Assembly: GCA_012522755.1 (NCBI GenBank)
Contig: JAAYJV010000129.1
Location: 1 to 33,147 of the forward strand
Length of the DNA stretch: 33,147 bases
Source of the DNA: Candidatus Hydrogenedens sp.
GTDB taxonomy: Bacteria; Hydrogenedentota; Hydrogenedentia; Hydrogenedentales; CAITNO01
Reading direction: 5' to 3'
Of the stretch, positions 1 through 7,976 are shown piece by piece. Both the position numbers and the translations under genes were made by a program. A model generated the notes under the pieces. That model did no database searches, was not told the DNA's origin, and was given only the letters and a program-made list of their open reading frames with translations. Within the stretch, counting starts at the first letter, position 1. Every line of letters begins with the position of its first letter.

Positions 1-690
<690 letters not shown>

Positions 691-810
691 TCTCTTGCAC
701 TCATTTGATCACAGTAATGATCACCGCCCAATGAGCTCGTATGTTTTTCGTTGATTACCCTTGCATTCCTGTCTACAAAATTTATGACTCTTACACAGTC
801 AACAGATTTT

Positions 811-927
811 GCCGGCGGCTTTAGCGATAAGGTCACACCCGTTCCCATCCCGAACACGGTAGTTAAGGTTGTCAGCGCCCATGGTACTGCGGGGGCGACC
901 CCGTGGGAGAGTAGGTCGTCGCCGGCG
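811..927 (+). rRNA. rrf: 5S ribosomal RNA
   Basis: The 5S rRNA follows the 23S gene after a spacer of about 120 bp that contains no tRNA. The universal core GTTCCCATCCCGAACACGG is at 841-859, and the GGGAGAGTAGGTCG segment is near the 3' end. Helix I closes between GCCGGCGGC at 811 and GTCGCCGGC ending near 927, which sets the limits of about 117 nt. The ends may be off by one to three bases. Confidence 0.95.
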
Positions 928-934
928 CAAGTTT

Positions 935-968
935 ACCGGTCATCTCATCTCGAGATGACCGGTTTTTT
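935..968 (+). terminator. Rho-independent terminator of the rRNA operon
   Basis: A perfect 12-bp stem (ACCGGTCATCTC at 935-946 with GAGATGACCGGT at 952-963) has a 5-nt loop and runs straight into a T tract. It lies just after 5S rRNA, so it is the expected end of the rRNA transcript. Confidence 0.93.
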
Positions 969-1537
969 GTGCCTGAATCTTTAACTACACCTCGTTTCTT
1001 ATTTGTATTTAAGTACTTGCATCAAAGAGCTTTACAACGAGACTTGTACTCATCGCCCGAGGACAGGGGCCAAGTTTGTTTTGTCCACTCTGTCCACTAT
1101 TCGTGCTTGTGCATCTTGCTTTAACCTCTGCCCCTCGCAGATCCGTCCGATCCGACTGATCAGACCAATCCGACCGACTCCCCAGACACTATTAATCCCT
1201 TCAATTCTCTTATATCTTCTGACCCCAACCCCTGCTTCTGTCATACCGTTTTTTTTGCGACTCGGTATCCGCTTCTAAGCATTACCTTAAACATTGAAAA
1301 TAAGAGTGTTTCACTGATTACGACACATACTTTTTCGAAACAGTAATGGAAGTATACGAATAGTAGTATGAATTGATATATCCCCCCGCGATATTTCTAT
1401 TGAATCGTCATGTTGCAGCTTTAATGTTTTTGATTTAAGGTGATGACCTTGTTAAACTGGGTCAGGTAACAATGTCAAATCACTTTGTCAATATCAGATG
1501 AGATCATTTTCAAATTCTGGTGTAAAGGAGACCGTTA
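969..1537. other. Intergenic stretch with degenerate short tandem repeats
   Basis: No convincing gene is seen here; the small open frames look random and lack ribosome binding sites. The stretch holds two copies of TGTCCACT around 1083-1102 and four 9-bp units at 1141-1176. It also holds an inverted repeat TTGTTA/TAACAA at 1449-1472. The part after 1270 is AT-rich like the two genes that follow. I see no clear promoter for the gene at 1538/1667. Confidence 0.6.
1141..1176. repeat. Degenerate 9-bp tandem repeat, four units
   Basis: The units ATCCGTCCG, ATCCGACTG, ATCAGACCA and ATCCGACCG lie head to tail, each differing from a consensus ATCCGACCG by one to three bases. They lie in non-coding DNA between the rRNA terminator and the next gene. 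No function can be read from them. Confidence 0.7.
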
Positions 1538-1666
1538 ATGGAAGATCGCCAGGCATAGATTCAAGAAGCTAAACGACTGGAAAGTGCATATTCATCAGCT
1601 TCTACCAAGGAGGAGCAAGAACAACTCAAAATACGTTATAACGAAATTTGTCAAAGGCTGCAGTCT
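1538..1666 (+). pseudogene. Upstream in-frame coding segment cut by an amber codon
   Basis: A good Shine-Dalgarno sequence (AAAGGAG, 1524-1530) sits 7 nt before the ATG at 1538. The frame reads MEDRQA and then hits TAG at 1556-1558. After it the same frame continues without a stop through a hydrophilic, helix-like stretch (IQEAKRLESAYSS, then KEEQEQLKIRYNEICQRLQ) into the ATG at 1667. The natural product therefore looks like a protein of about 160 residues whose first third is now separated by a nonsense codon. Only ATG, GTG and TTG were considered as restart sites, and none lies between the TAG and 1667. Confidence 0.55.
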
Positions 1667-2020
1667 ATGGATGAATCGTCCAATAGGTCAGACAACGAGA
1701 GTGATATTCAGGATGCATCCGAAACAGAAGACATGGATGAAAAAAAGTCTTTTGGTTTTGGTCATATTGTTGTTGTCCTAATACGGACTGTATGGTCTTT
1801 AAGTATTGGTCTGGTTTTCTTTGTGATTGGTACTGTTTTATATGTTATGTTAGACATTCTGTATCCGAAAAAAGATTACGGTGCCAAGATGTTAACAAAG
1901 TTATATGAAATAGGCAGTCTTGCTTGGCTTGCTCGAATTAATTTTGGCATAAAAGTCAGCTTTGGTGTTGGAGGCAGTGATCTTGAAACTGTAGTTACTA
2001 AACGCAAGAAACAGAAGTAA
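1667..2020 (+). CDS. Small orphan membrane protein (117 aa; start possibly disrupted)
   Basis: I do not recognise the family. The product has an acidic, Ser/Asp-rich N-terminus (residues 1-27), one long hydrophobic segment at about residues 30-58 that should cross the membrane once or twice, then an amphipathic part and a basic tail ending KKRKKQK. There is no ribosome binding site before this ATG. The good one is at 1524-1530, in frame but followed by a TAG (see 1538-1666). Either this ORF is expressed poorly or it is the tail of a broken gene. Base composition is visibly more AT-rich than most of the window. It lies 180 bp before another orphan membrane protein. Confidence 0.55.
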   Translation: MDESSNRSDNESDIQDASETEDMDEKKSFGFGHIVVVLIRTVWSLSIGLVFFVIGTVLYVMLDILYPKKDYGAKMLTKLYEIGSLAWLARINFGIKVSFGVGGSDLETVVTKRKKQK

Positions 2021-2200
2021 AAATCATGCACAAAGCTGTGACCAGGAAAACCACCCTGGTACGGCATTTGGTCTTATTTTAACAACGGGATAGATAATGG
2101 CGTGTTCAGCTACACGAGACCCTTGCCATGTCTTATATTCTTGATAGTCGGTCTTGTTGATTTACCGTTTTACCAGACGTAAAAAGCTTCTCTGACCGAC

Positions 2201-2980
2201 ATGTCGCTTTTTGAAAGAATCAACTTCAGGATTGCTTATGCCATGCGACAAACCAAACGATTAAGTATTATATCCAGAGGCTATTCACTAGATAAGTTGC
2301 ATAGAGGTCTGCTTATGAGCCTGCACCCAGGCATATCACTCCTGAATGGACTCATTGGCGTAATTCTGTACATTATATACAGCCTGAAAATCTCAATAAT
2401 TGAATCTTTGCAAAAGCTCGATCCTTCAATTCTCCAGGATATGGACGTTTCATTTATTATGAGATTTAACCTCATTGTTATCGCGGGATACAAGCCCATA
2501 TTTTCTGAGATGGTCGGACTCTTTTTAGGGTTTTGTTTATGTATACTGGAGATACAAGAACTGAGAACTATAGGCCGGACTGCAGGCTTGCGTTTGGGTT
2601 TTGTCGCAACTCTTTACAAAAAATGTGATGTCAGGGAAAACATAGAGCCATGTCGTAAATTCAGGACATTTCGTCGTGTGGAATTATTCAAAAGACTATG
2701 CTTGATAGTTCCAATTCTTGCTATTGGAGCAGTAACCGGCGCAGGGTTGTTAATTCCTGTTTCTCTTGCATTTCTACCGAGTGCTTTCGCCGCTATCTTT
2801 CGTAAAAAGTTGCTGGTCAGCATTACTGATGATATATCGGCATCGCAGGTCTGTTCTGTCAGCGCACTGCAAGACCAGTACCGAATACTTTCGCGCTTCA
2901 TAATTGTTGTCGCTGCAGGTCTTTTCGCAATTGGCTGCGGTGTATTATATTTATACACAGGAGTGTCTGGCGTGAGTTAG
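2201..2980 (+). CDS. Orphan multi-pass membrane protein (259 aa)
   Basis: I do not recognise the family. Hydrophobic segments likely to span the membrane lie at about residues 43-65, 88-118, 166-195 and 232-254. Between the second and third is a basic cytoplasm-like loop (residues 120-165, with KKCDVRENIEPCRKFRTF). The ATG at 2201 is the first after an in-frame stop at 2180-2182, but no strong Shine-Dalgarno precedes it. The gene ends with TAG. Like the preceding ORF it is AT-rich, which suggests a shared origin by transfer or little selection. No terminator is obvious after it. Confidence 0.65.
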   Translation: MSLFERINFRIAYAMRQTKRLSIISRGYSLDKLHRGLLMSLHPGISLLNGLIGVILYIIYSLKISIIESLQKLDPSILQDMDVSFIMRFNLIVIAGYKPIFSEMVGLFLGFCLCILEIQELRTIGRTAGLRLGFVATLYKKCDVRENIEPCRKFRTFRRVELFKRLCLIVPILAIGAVTGAGLLIPVSLAFLPSAFAAIFRKKLLVSITDDISASQVCSVSALQDQYRILSRFIIVVAAGLFAIGCGVLYLYTGVSGVS

Positions 2981-3048
2981 GGTGGTATGCCCCCTCTAAA
3001 ACCGTCCACTTCTCAAGAGAAATATGTGGATAGCCGCCGTTGTATTTT

Positions 3049-3091
3049 AAAAAGAATCCCGGCCTGGAATGTTTCACATTTGCAAGCCGGG
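3049..3091 (-). terminator. Terminator of the 3114-5279 gene
   Basis: Read on the minus strand, a 9-bp stem with one G-U pair (CCCGGCTTG against CAGGCCGGG) has its arms at about 3083-3091 and 3058-3066. It is followed by ATTCTTTTT. It begins 23 bp after the stop codon of the minus-strand gene. Confidence 0.7.
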
Positions 3092-3113
3092 AGAAAACAT
3101 GTCAGTTTGTTGT

Positions 3114-5279
3114 TTAAAAATGCAGTTCGAAAGAATTCCCTGATGCATCAATGGGCAGCTGCAGCCAGTTTCCATTGGCCTGTGCACGCACTGATTTACC
3201 GCCCACACTCACAGAACGGGGCTGCATACCTGTGGGGATATAAAAGACAGCCACGGCATCTTTCATAAAAGGACCTTCCAGATTACCGGAAAGAACTCTT
3301 TTATTTGGATCCCACTGGACTTTTTTCGCCTGATACAAGCCGAGCATGGGTTCCCCGGAAAGGCCGCAAAACATGGGTTCAGTTGACGCATTCAAGAGGC
3401 CGAGGGTTGTTGCATGAGGAGCCATGGGAAGAGTTCCCTCTGTCAAAGCGGCAATGGCCCCATTATTATCCTGCCAGATCAGGGGTTGAGTATCGGCTCT
3501 GTTGAAGCATTCCAGATCATTCACCTTCCAGGCGGAGGCACCGGAGAATTGCATGATCCCTTCACCCACATTTGGATTGATGTTGATTCCTGCACGGGTC
3601 AGCCAGATAAGGGGAGCCGTACGACAGGGATCCTGCGGCCGGGCACGGTAAGGGGGACGGGCCAGCAGTGCAGCAACAAAGCGTGCGGTCTGTCCTGTGG
3701 GCGCATCAACAAACTGGAGAGGCCCGGGCCACAATTGCAGGGCGACTCTGGTTTCAAAGTCGGGCATGCTGTCCTGGCCGACAAGAAGGCCTACCGGTGC
3801 AATACCGATATCTCCCTCACGGATACGGGCGACAGAAGAAGCGGCGGCCAGCCAGGCATCACGATTCACAGGCTGTGCACTTGCAGCTGCAGGGAGAACG
3901 GTGGCCTTTGTGTCTTGAACCGCTTCCGTAGCCGCAGAGAATGCAGCCCAATCGGCTTCTTCGCGACTGATCCCGAAAGCAAGCAGTACTTCATCAGGGA
4001 TGGTTGACTCTTCAAGAATAAAAAATCCAAATCCTTTTGAGTAGAGGGTGCGTATTCTATCTCGAACAGCGGCTCTTCCTTCAGGTACACAGGGATTATT
4101 CCACAGCTGCCCGTCAGCACTCTTAGCTGTATGGTTGCCACCGCCTTTGGCCAGAAGAGCGTCAAGCGTAATGCCCGGGATTGTTCCAGCGGCTTGAAGT
4201 GCGGAAGCGGCTTCGCCCATATTTCTGGGATAGAGGGGGGAGCCGCCATCGCCGGAACCGGGTTTGCTTTCCCAGTTGTTGGGGATCAAGGCATGACTGA
4301 TACCCAGAGATGCAGCATTGGCGGCCTGGGCTTTGAGCCTGGTGAGTCCAGCCGTATCGGAAACGGTGACCCAGGCTCTGGGCTGGTCAATGCTGACGGC
4401 TTCTTTGCAGAAATGGTAGAGGAGATAAGAATATTGGGTATCCTGTTGTGCGGCACCTGCACCCATGCTCAACCACAGAGGATCAGCCTCCAGAGTCTCT
4501 CCCGGCGCAAGTGTTTTACCCGGTGAGAAATCGCTTTCAATGCGACCGTACCAGCTTCCGCTTTCGCGCCAGGAACTGATTCCCGATGCTGCTTTCCCGC
4601 GGGGGATGAGTGCCATATTGATGATAATGTCACGTCCCTGATCAAAAATGCGCAAGGAAGAGGCATTGCCTTCGGGTGAAAACACAGGACGACCCCCGCG
4701 GAATAAGGTGTTGCAGCTTCCTATTTCAGCCTGCTCACTCAAGCCCTGCAAACTTCCGGAAGGAATATCCACAATGGTGATTTTTTTGATGCCCACAGGG
4801 GCTTCACTGATGTTTTTCACTTTTACTGTCAGCAGCAGAAAGTTCCATTGTTTGACTGTTGTGATCGCATGTTCAACGGCCAATCCTTCCAGAGGCATGA
4901 ACTGAACAGCATAGTGTGTTCCCTCGCCGGCTGCTTCCCAGGAGGCCGGCCCCCGGTCCAAAATGGTTTCTCCCGCTGCGCCGAACATGTCATTGGTCAA
5001 TACGCGTCCATCGCTGAGCTCAATGGAAAAAGTGACTTCTTTTAAAATAAGATCAGGATTCAAGCGTGCCTGTTCACTGTCTTCCTGAAAGATCTTGATG
5101 CGCCACTCGCCATTGTCCTTGGCATAGTCCAGCCGTAGATCTCCTCCGCTGAAAGTATAATGTTCCCGCAGTGTCCAGGGAAGTTTTTCCTGAGGAGCAG
5201 CAAAAGCTCCCGGAAAAATCATCCCGATCACCAGGAGAAAGAGCAACGATGCACCAAAAGAATGTCTGACAGAAAGCAT
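3114..5279 (-). CDS. Secreted glycosidase-like protein (GH36/melibiase-like layout), specificity unknown
   Basis: The chosen start gives 721 residues with a clear signal peptide (MLSVRHSFGASLLFLLVIGM, cleavage near AFA-AP, residue 28). An AAGGA ribosome binding site lies 9 nt before it; the longer frame to 5327 lacks this. Residues 30-290 look like a large beta-sandwich of the kind that precedes clan-D glycoside hydrolase barrels. Residues 300-590 read like a (beta/alpha)8 barrel, and 610-721 like a C-terminal beta domain. At the strand where GH36-type enzymes carry the nucleophile Asp, the sequence reads GFGFFILEES, so the usual K-x-D is absent. The fold assignment is inference from layout; substrate and activity cannot be stated. 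It appears to be transcribed alone, with a terminator after it. Confidence 0.75.
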   Translation of the reverse strand: MLSVRHSFGASLLFLLVIGMIFPGAFAAPQEKLPWTLREHYTFSGGDLRLDYAKDNGEWRIKIFQEDSEQARLNPDLILKEVTFSIELSDGRVLTNDMFGAAGETILDRGPASWEAAGEGTHYAVQFMPLEGLAVEHAITTVKQWNFLLLTVKVKNISEAPVGIKKITIVDIPSGSLQGLSEQAEIGSCNTLFRGGRPVFSPEGNASSLRIFDQGRDIIINMALIPRGKAASGISSWRESGSWYGRIESDFSPGKTLAPGETLEADPLWLSMGAGAAQQDTQYSYLLYHFCKEAVSIDQPRAWVTVSDTAGLTRLKAQAANAASLGISHALIPNNWESKPGSGDGGSPLYPRNMGEAASALQAAGTIPGITLDALLAKGGGNHTAKSADGQLWNNPCVPEGRAAVRDRIRTLYSKGFGFFILEESTIPDEVLLAFGISREEADWAAFSAATEAVQDTKATVLPAAASAQPVNRDAWLAAASSVARIREGDIGIAPVGLLVGQDSMPDFETRVALQLWPGPLQFVDAPTGQTARFVAALLARPPYRARPQDPCRTAPLIWLTRAGININPNVGEGIMQFSGASAWKVNDLECFNRADTQPLIWQDNNGAIAALTEGTLPMAPHATTLGLLNASTEPMFCGLSGEPMLGLYQAKKVQWDPNKRVLSGNLEGPFMKDAVAVFYIPTGMQPRSVSVGGKSVRAQANGNWLQLPIDASGNSFELHF

Positions 5280-5748
5280 GGAAAATTCCTTATACCTGAG
5301 GAGTAAGGGTTCATGGGAATGCCACAACAGTCAAGGATCACAAAGATCAGTTTGCAGGCGTGATTAGTATACTGAAATAGGGGCTTATGGGCAACTCCAA
5401 GCCTTTTCTTTCGTTTTTCAAGCTTGCGCCCACGGTACTGAAGACGGATAAATCAAAGCCGGGCCAATACGGATTTCCAACAATAGAGTACATCCTTCCC
5501 ATGTTGAACAATTCAAGAGTGCAAAGTCTTCCTTTTTGTTGCAGTTGCCTGGCCGTGTCAGATGAGTCTGAATGGAAGCGGGGGTTATCAGCAAGGCACT
5601 GATGCCAGAGAGGGGAATGAAGGAGCAGGCTGATCAGGCTGAAAAGAGCTGCTGTCTTTTGTGTTTCCGGCCTGGTATCTCTGTGCAGGCCCATCACTCC
5701 CGCCTCCAGCAGAAAGGCTCATCCGGTAAATTTTACTGAGACCTTTCT
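5280..5748. other. Intergenic stretch between divergent genes; no confident gene
   Basis: This holds the 5' region of the minus-strand secreted protein and the upstream region of the plus-strand yceD operon. A minus-strand frame of 116 codons (5347-5697) is open but has no ribosome binding site, no recognisable motif and a composition unlike the neighbours, so it is not called a gene. Its part around 5400-5560 reads smoothly on both strands and may be a dispersed genomic repeat. No second copy occurs in this window. Confidence 0.5.
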
Positions 5749-5778
5749 TTGAAATATTCGGCCGCAATTTGATACAAT
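5749..5778 (+). promoter_or_regulatory. Sigma70-type promoter for yceD-rpmF-plsX-fabG
   Basis: TTGAAA (5749-5754), an 18-bp spacer and TACAAT (5773-5778) match the -35/-10 consensus well. Transcription would begin near 5785, leaving about 29 nt of leader before the ATG at 5814. The upstream TTG at 5787 would fall at the transcript's very end and is unlikely as a start. Confidence 0.7.
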
Positions 5779-5813
5779 AGACTATATTGCGCCACTGGAA
5801 AGAATGCCTTTGT

Positions 5814-6413
5814 ATGAACATCCTGACAATTCCAATTTCCAGCATCAGTGTCGACGGCTATGAGTATGAGGAATGCACCCCTGTAGAATCCATTCAACCG
5901 CCTGATACCCAGGCTGTAGCTGTGGATACAGTGAGTGTTTCCGGCAGATTTACAAAATTTCGTGACACTTACACCTTTCGCGGCATAGTGAATGGCACTT
6001 ATCACGGAACATGCTGCCAGTGCCTGGCTTCAGCCGCCGTCCCTTTTTCTGTTCAAGTCCGTTGGATCTTTGAAGAGACCTCCGGAAGTGTGCTCAGAGA
6101 AATCAGCCGCACAGAAGAAGAGTCGGAGTATCTTTCTCCGGAACAAGTTGAAGAGTATTTTTCAAAGTCAGCTCAGGAACGTGTCATCAATCTGGCTCCC
6201 TATGTGTGGGAGGAGGTTGTATTTGCCGAACCATACACCTTTGTATGCAGTGAAGAATGCAAAGGTATTTGCGGCCATTGCGGCGCCAATTTGAATAAGC
6301 ATCAATGCGGCTGTGAAGAGAAAAAAGCATCGCAGCAAAGAATAGATAACCCGGGACTCGCAGCGCTGGCAAAATTTTACCCGCAGCTGGCTCCCGACAA
6401 GGATAAGGAGTAG
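5814..6413 (+). CDS. yceD: YceD/DUF177 family protein
   Basis: This 199-residue protein belongs to the YceD/DUF177 family, which is typically encoded just before rpmF; a role linked to large-subunit rRNA or ribosome biogenesis has been proposed. The C-terminal cysteine cluster (VCSEECKGICGHCGANLN, followed by CGC) is the family's hallmark and looks like a metal-binding knuckle. The ATG at 5814 is chosen because GGAAAG lies upstream at a usable distance and the more upstream TTG sits at the predicted transcription start. It ends with TAG, 6 bp before the rpmF ATG, so the two are translated from one message. Confidence 0.9.
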   Translation: MNILTIPISSISVDGYEYEECTPVESIQPPDTQAVAVDTVSVSGRFTKFRDTYTFRGIVNGTYHGTCCQCLASAAVPFSVQVRWIFEETSGSVLREISRTEEESEYLSPEQVEEYFSKSAQERVINLAPYVWEEVVFAEPYTFVCSEECKGICGHCGANLNKHQCGCEEKKASQQRIDNPGLAALAKFYPQLAPDKDKE

Positions 6414-6419
6414 TTAATC

Positions 6420-6602
6420 ATGGCAGTACCCAAGAGACGTACCGGCAAGGCCAAAAAAGGGATGCGTCGTTCCCATCATGCCCTTACCCCCCCGAATGTA
6501 ATCGAATGTCCTGATTCCGGCGAAGCCAGACTGCCGCATCGCGTTTGTCTGAAAACGGGCTTTTACAAAGGTCGTGTTGTCGTCAAACCTCAAAACGACT
6601 GA
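6420..6602 (+). CDS. rpmF: 50S ribosomal protein L32
   Basis: The 60-residue product begins [20 protein letters not shown], the conserved L32 N-terminus. In zinc-binding L32 proteins two CxxC pairs form a ribbon. Here each pair has kept only its first cysteine (C30-P-D-S and C43-L-K-T), so the zinc site is probably lost while the fold remains. This is an intermediate between the Cys-rich and Cys-free forms. It lies 6 bp after yceD and before plsX, the usual bacterial order. Confidence 0.97.
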   Translation: MAVPKRRTGKAKKGMRRSHHALTPPNVIECPDSGEARLPHRVCLKTGFYKGRVVVKPQND

Positions 6603-6681
6603 GTAATCCGCTCCCGGGGATATCCAGCCTGCGCTTCGGATATCTCTCTATGAGCGCTGATAGTTGATAAAGGATATCTCT

Positions 6682-7821
6682 GTGCGAATTGCATTGGATG
6701 CCATGGGAACAGATAGACCGCCTGGACCTGAGGTGGAAGGTGCTGTCTTGGCAAGCCTGAATACGGACGCAGAGATTATTCTGGTGGGAGATGAAAATCT
6801 TCTCAGCGAAAAGCTGGATGCCTTCCCCAAAAGGGGCAAAATAACCATCCGTCATGCTCCAGAGGCCATCACGCCTTTGGAGCCGCCTGTCGTTGCCGTA
6901 CGAAAGAAAAAAAATTCATCCATGCACGTGGCCATGCGTCTGGTGAAAGATGGCGAGGCGGAGGCTTTCATCAGTGCAGGGAATACAGGGGCCATCATGG
7001 TTGCCGCCCGGGTTATTCTGGGATCTCTCCCCGGTGTTGCCCGGCCTGCATTGAGCCAGACTTTCCCCACTCTCGAAGGGCGGACTGTTGTACTGGATCT
7101 GGGTGCCAATGTGGATTGCACAGCCCGTCACTTGTGCCAGTTTGCAGAGATGGGCGTTGCCTATTCCAAGCATGCTCTGGGCGTGGATAATCCCCGCATT
7201 GCGCTTCTGAATATTGGCGAGGAAAACGTGAAGGGCGGCGTCACGGCCAGGGAAGCATACAGTACCCTTTCCAAAGCCAAGCACCTCAACTTTATCGGCA
7301 ATATTGAACCCCGTCCTCTCTGTGAAGGCAAAGCGGATGTTGTTGTCTGCGATGGTTTTATCGGCAATCTCTTTTTGAAGACCAGTGAAGCCGTCGCCTT
7401 TTTCATGGGCAAGATGGTGCGTGAGCATTTCGAAAGTTCCAACATGAGCAAAATCGGAGCGGTCCTCGCCCGCAAAGCGCTCAAGCAGATCAAGCACAGA
7501 ATGGATCCCAACGAATATTCCGGTGCTCCTTTGCTCGGTGTCAATGGAACCGTCATTGTTCTCCATGGCGCCAGTACCGTTCGCGGTATTGAAAACGCCA
7601 TTTATGGCACCTGTCATGCCTTGGAAAATCATCTGCTCGAACATATACGGCAGAATATTCTGGCATTGAAACAATCTGAAAGCAGCGCAGTCTCCTCATC
7701 TCAGAACCTTTCTTCCACAGAGACCAGTGTTGCGACTGAGTCCAGTGAAAAAGAAGAGACATCAGAAAAGGTGGAGGCCACAGCCGGCGCCTCTCTTTCC
7801 GGCGGTGATCCGGAGGTCTGA
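6682..7821 (+). CDS. plsX: Phosphate acyltransferase PlsX
   Basis: PlsX converts acyl-ACP and phosphate to acyl-phosphate, the acyl donor for the first step of phospholipid synthesis; it is a peripheral membrane enzyme. The GTG at 6682 is chosen because it has AAAGGA about 7 nt upstream and yields the family start VRIALDAMG. The TTG at 6664 would overlap the binding site. Conserved segments include SAGNTGA, VLDLGAN, NIGEE and GFIGN. The usual MGGDH near the N-terminus reads MGTDR here. The last 45 or so residues form a Ser/Thr/Glu-rich tail beyond the normal end (379 residues against about 330-350 in many homologues). It is cotranscribed with rpmF. Confidence 0.95.
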   Translation: MRIALDAMGTDRPPGPEVEGAVLASLNTDAEIILVGDENLLSEKLDAFPKRGKITIRHAPEAITPLEPPVVAVRKKKNSSMHVAMRLVKDGEAEAFISAGNTGAIMVAARVILGSLPGVARPALSQTFPTLEGRTVVLDLGANVDCTARHLCQFAEMGVAYSKHALGVDNPRIALLNIGEENVKGGVTAREAYSTLSKAKHLNFIGNIEPRPLCEGKADVVVCDGFIGNLFLKTSEAVAFFMGKMVREHFESSNMSKIGAVLARKALKQIKHRMDPNEYSGAPLLGVNGTVIVLHGASTVRGIENAIYGTCHALENHLLEHIRQNILALKQSESSAVSSSQNLSSTETSVATESSEKEETSEKVEATAGASLSGGDPEV

Positions 7822-7976
7822 GTTTCCTTTTATATTTTTCCTTTTCCTGCAAAGTGTTCTTTGATAAAACAAGATACAAGATCCCATACAGGAATGCTTT
7901 CGAAATACTATTTTCCCTGAAGTATGCTTGGAGCAGAGGATCTTTTTTTCGTCTGCTTCTGTCAAAGGAAAAGACC

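Noticed and set aside
1141-1176. Possible CRISPR-like array
   Set aside because: Units are 9 bp, contiguous and degenerate, with no spacers and no cas genes in the window.
1003-1278. Open frame with Ile/Arg/Pro repeats on the plus strand and its minus-strand counterpart
   Set aside because: The repetitive protein sequence comes from the 9-bp DNA repeat; there is no start signal and no family resemblance.
6916-7674. 252-codon minus-strand frame across plsX
   Set aside because: It is the antisense shadow of a well-identified plsX gene and has no independent signals.
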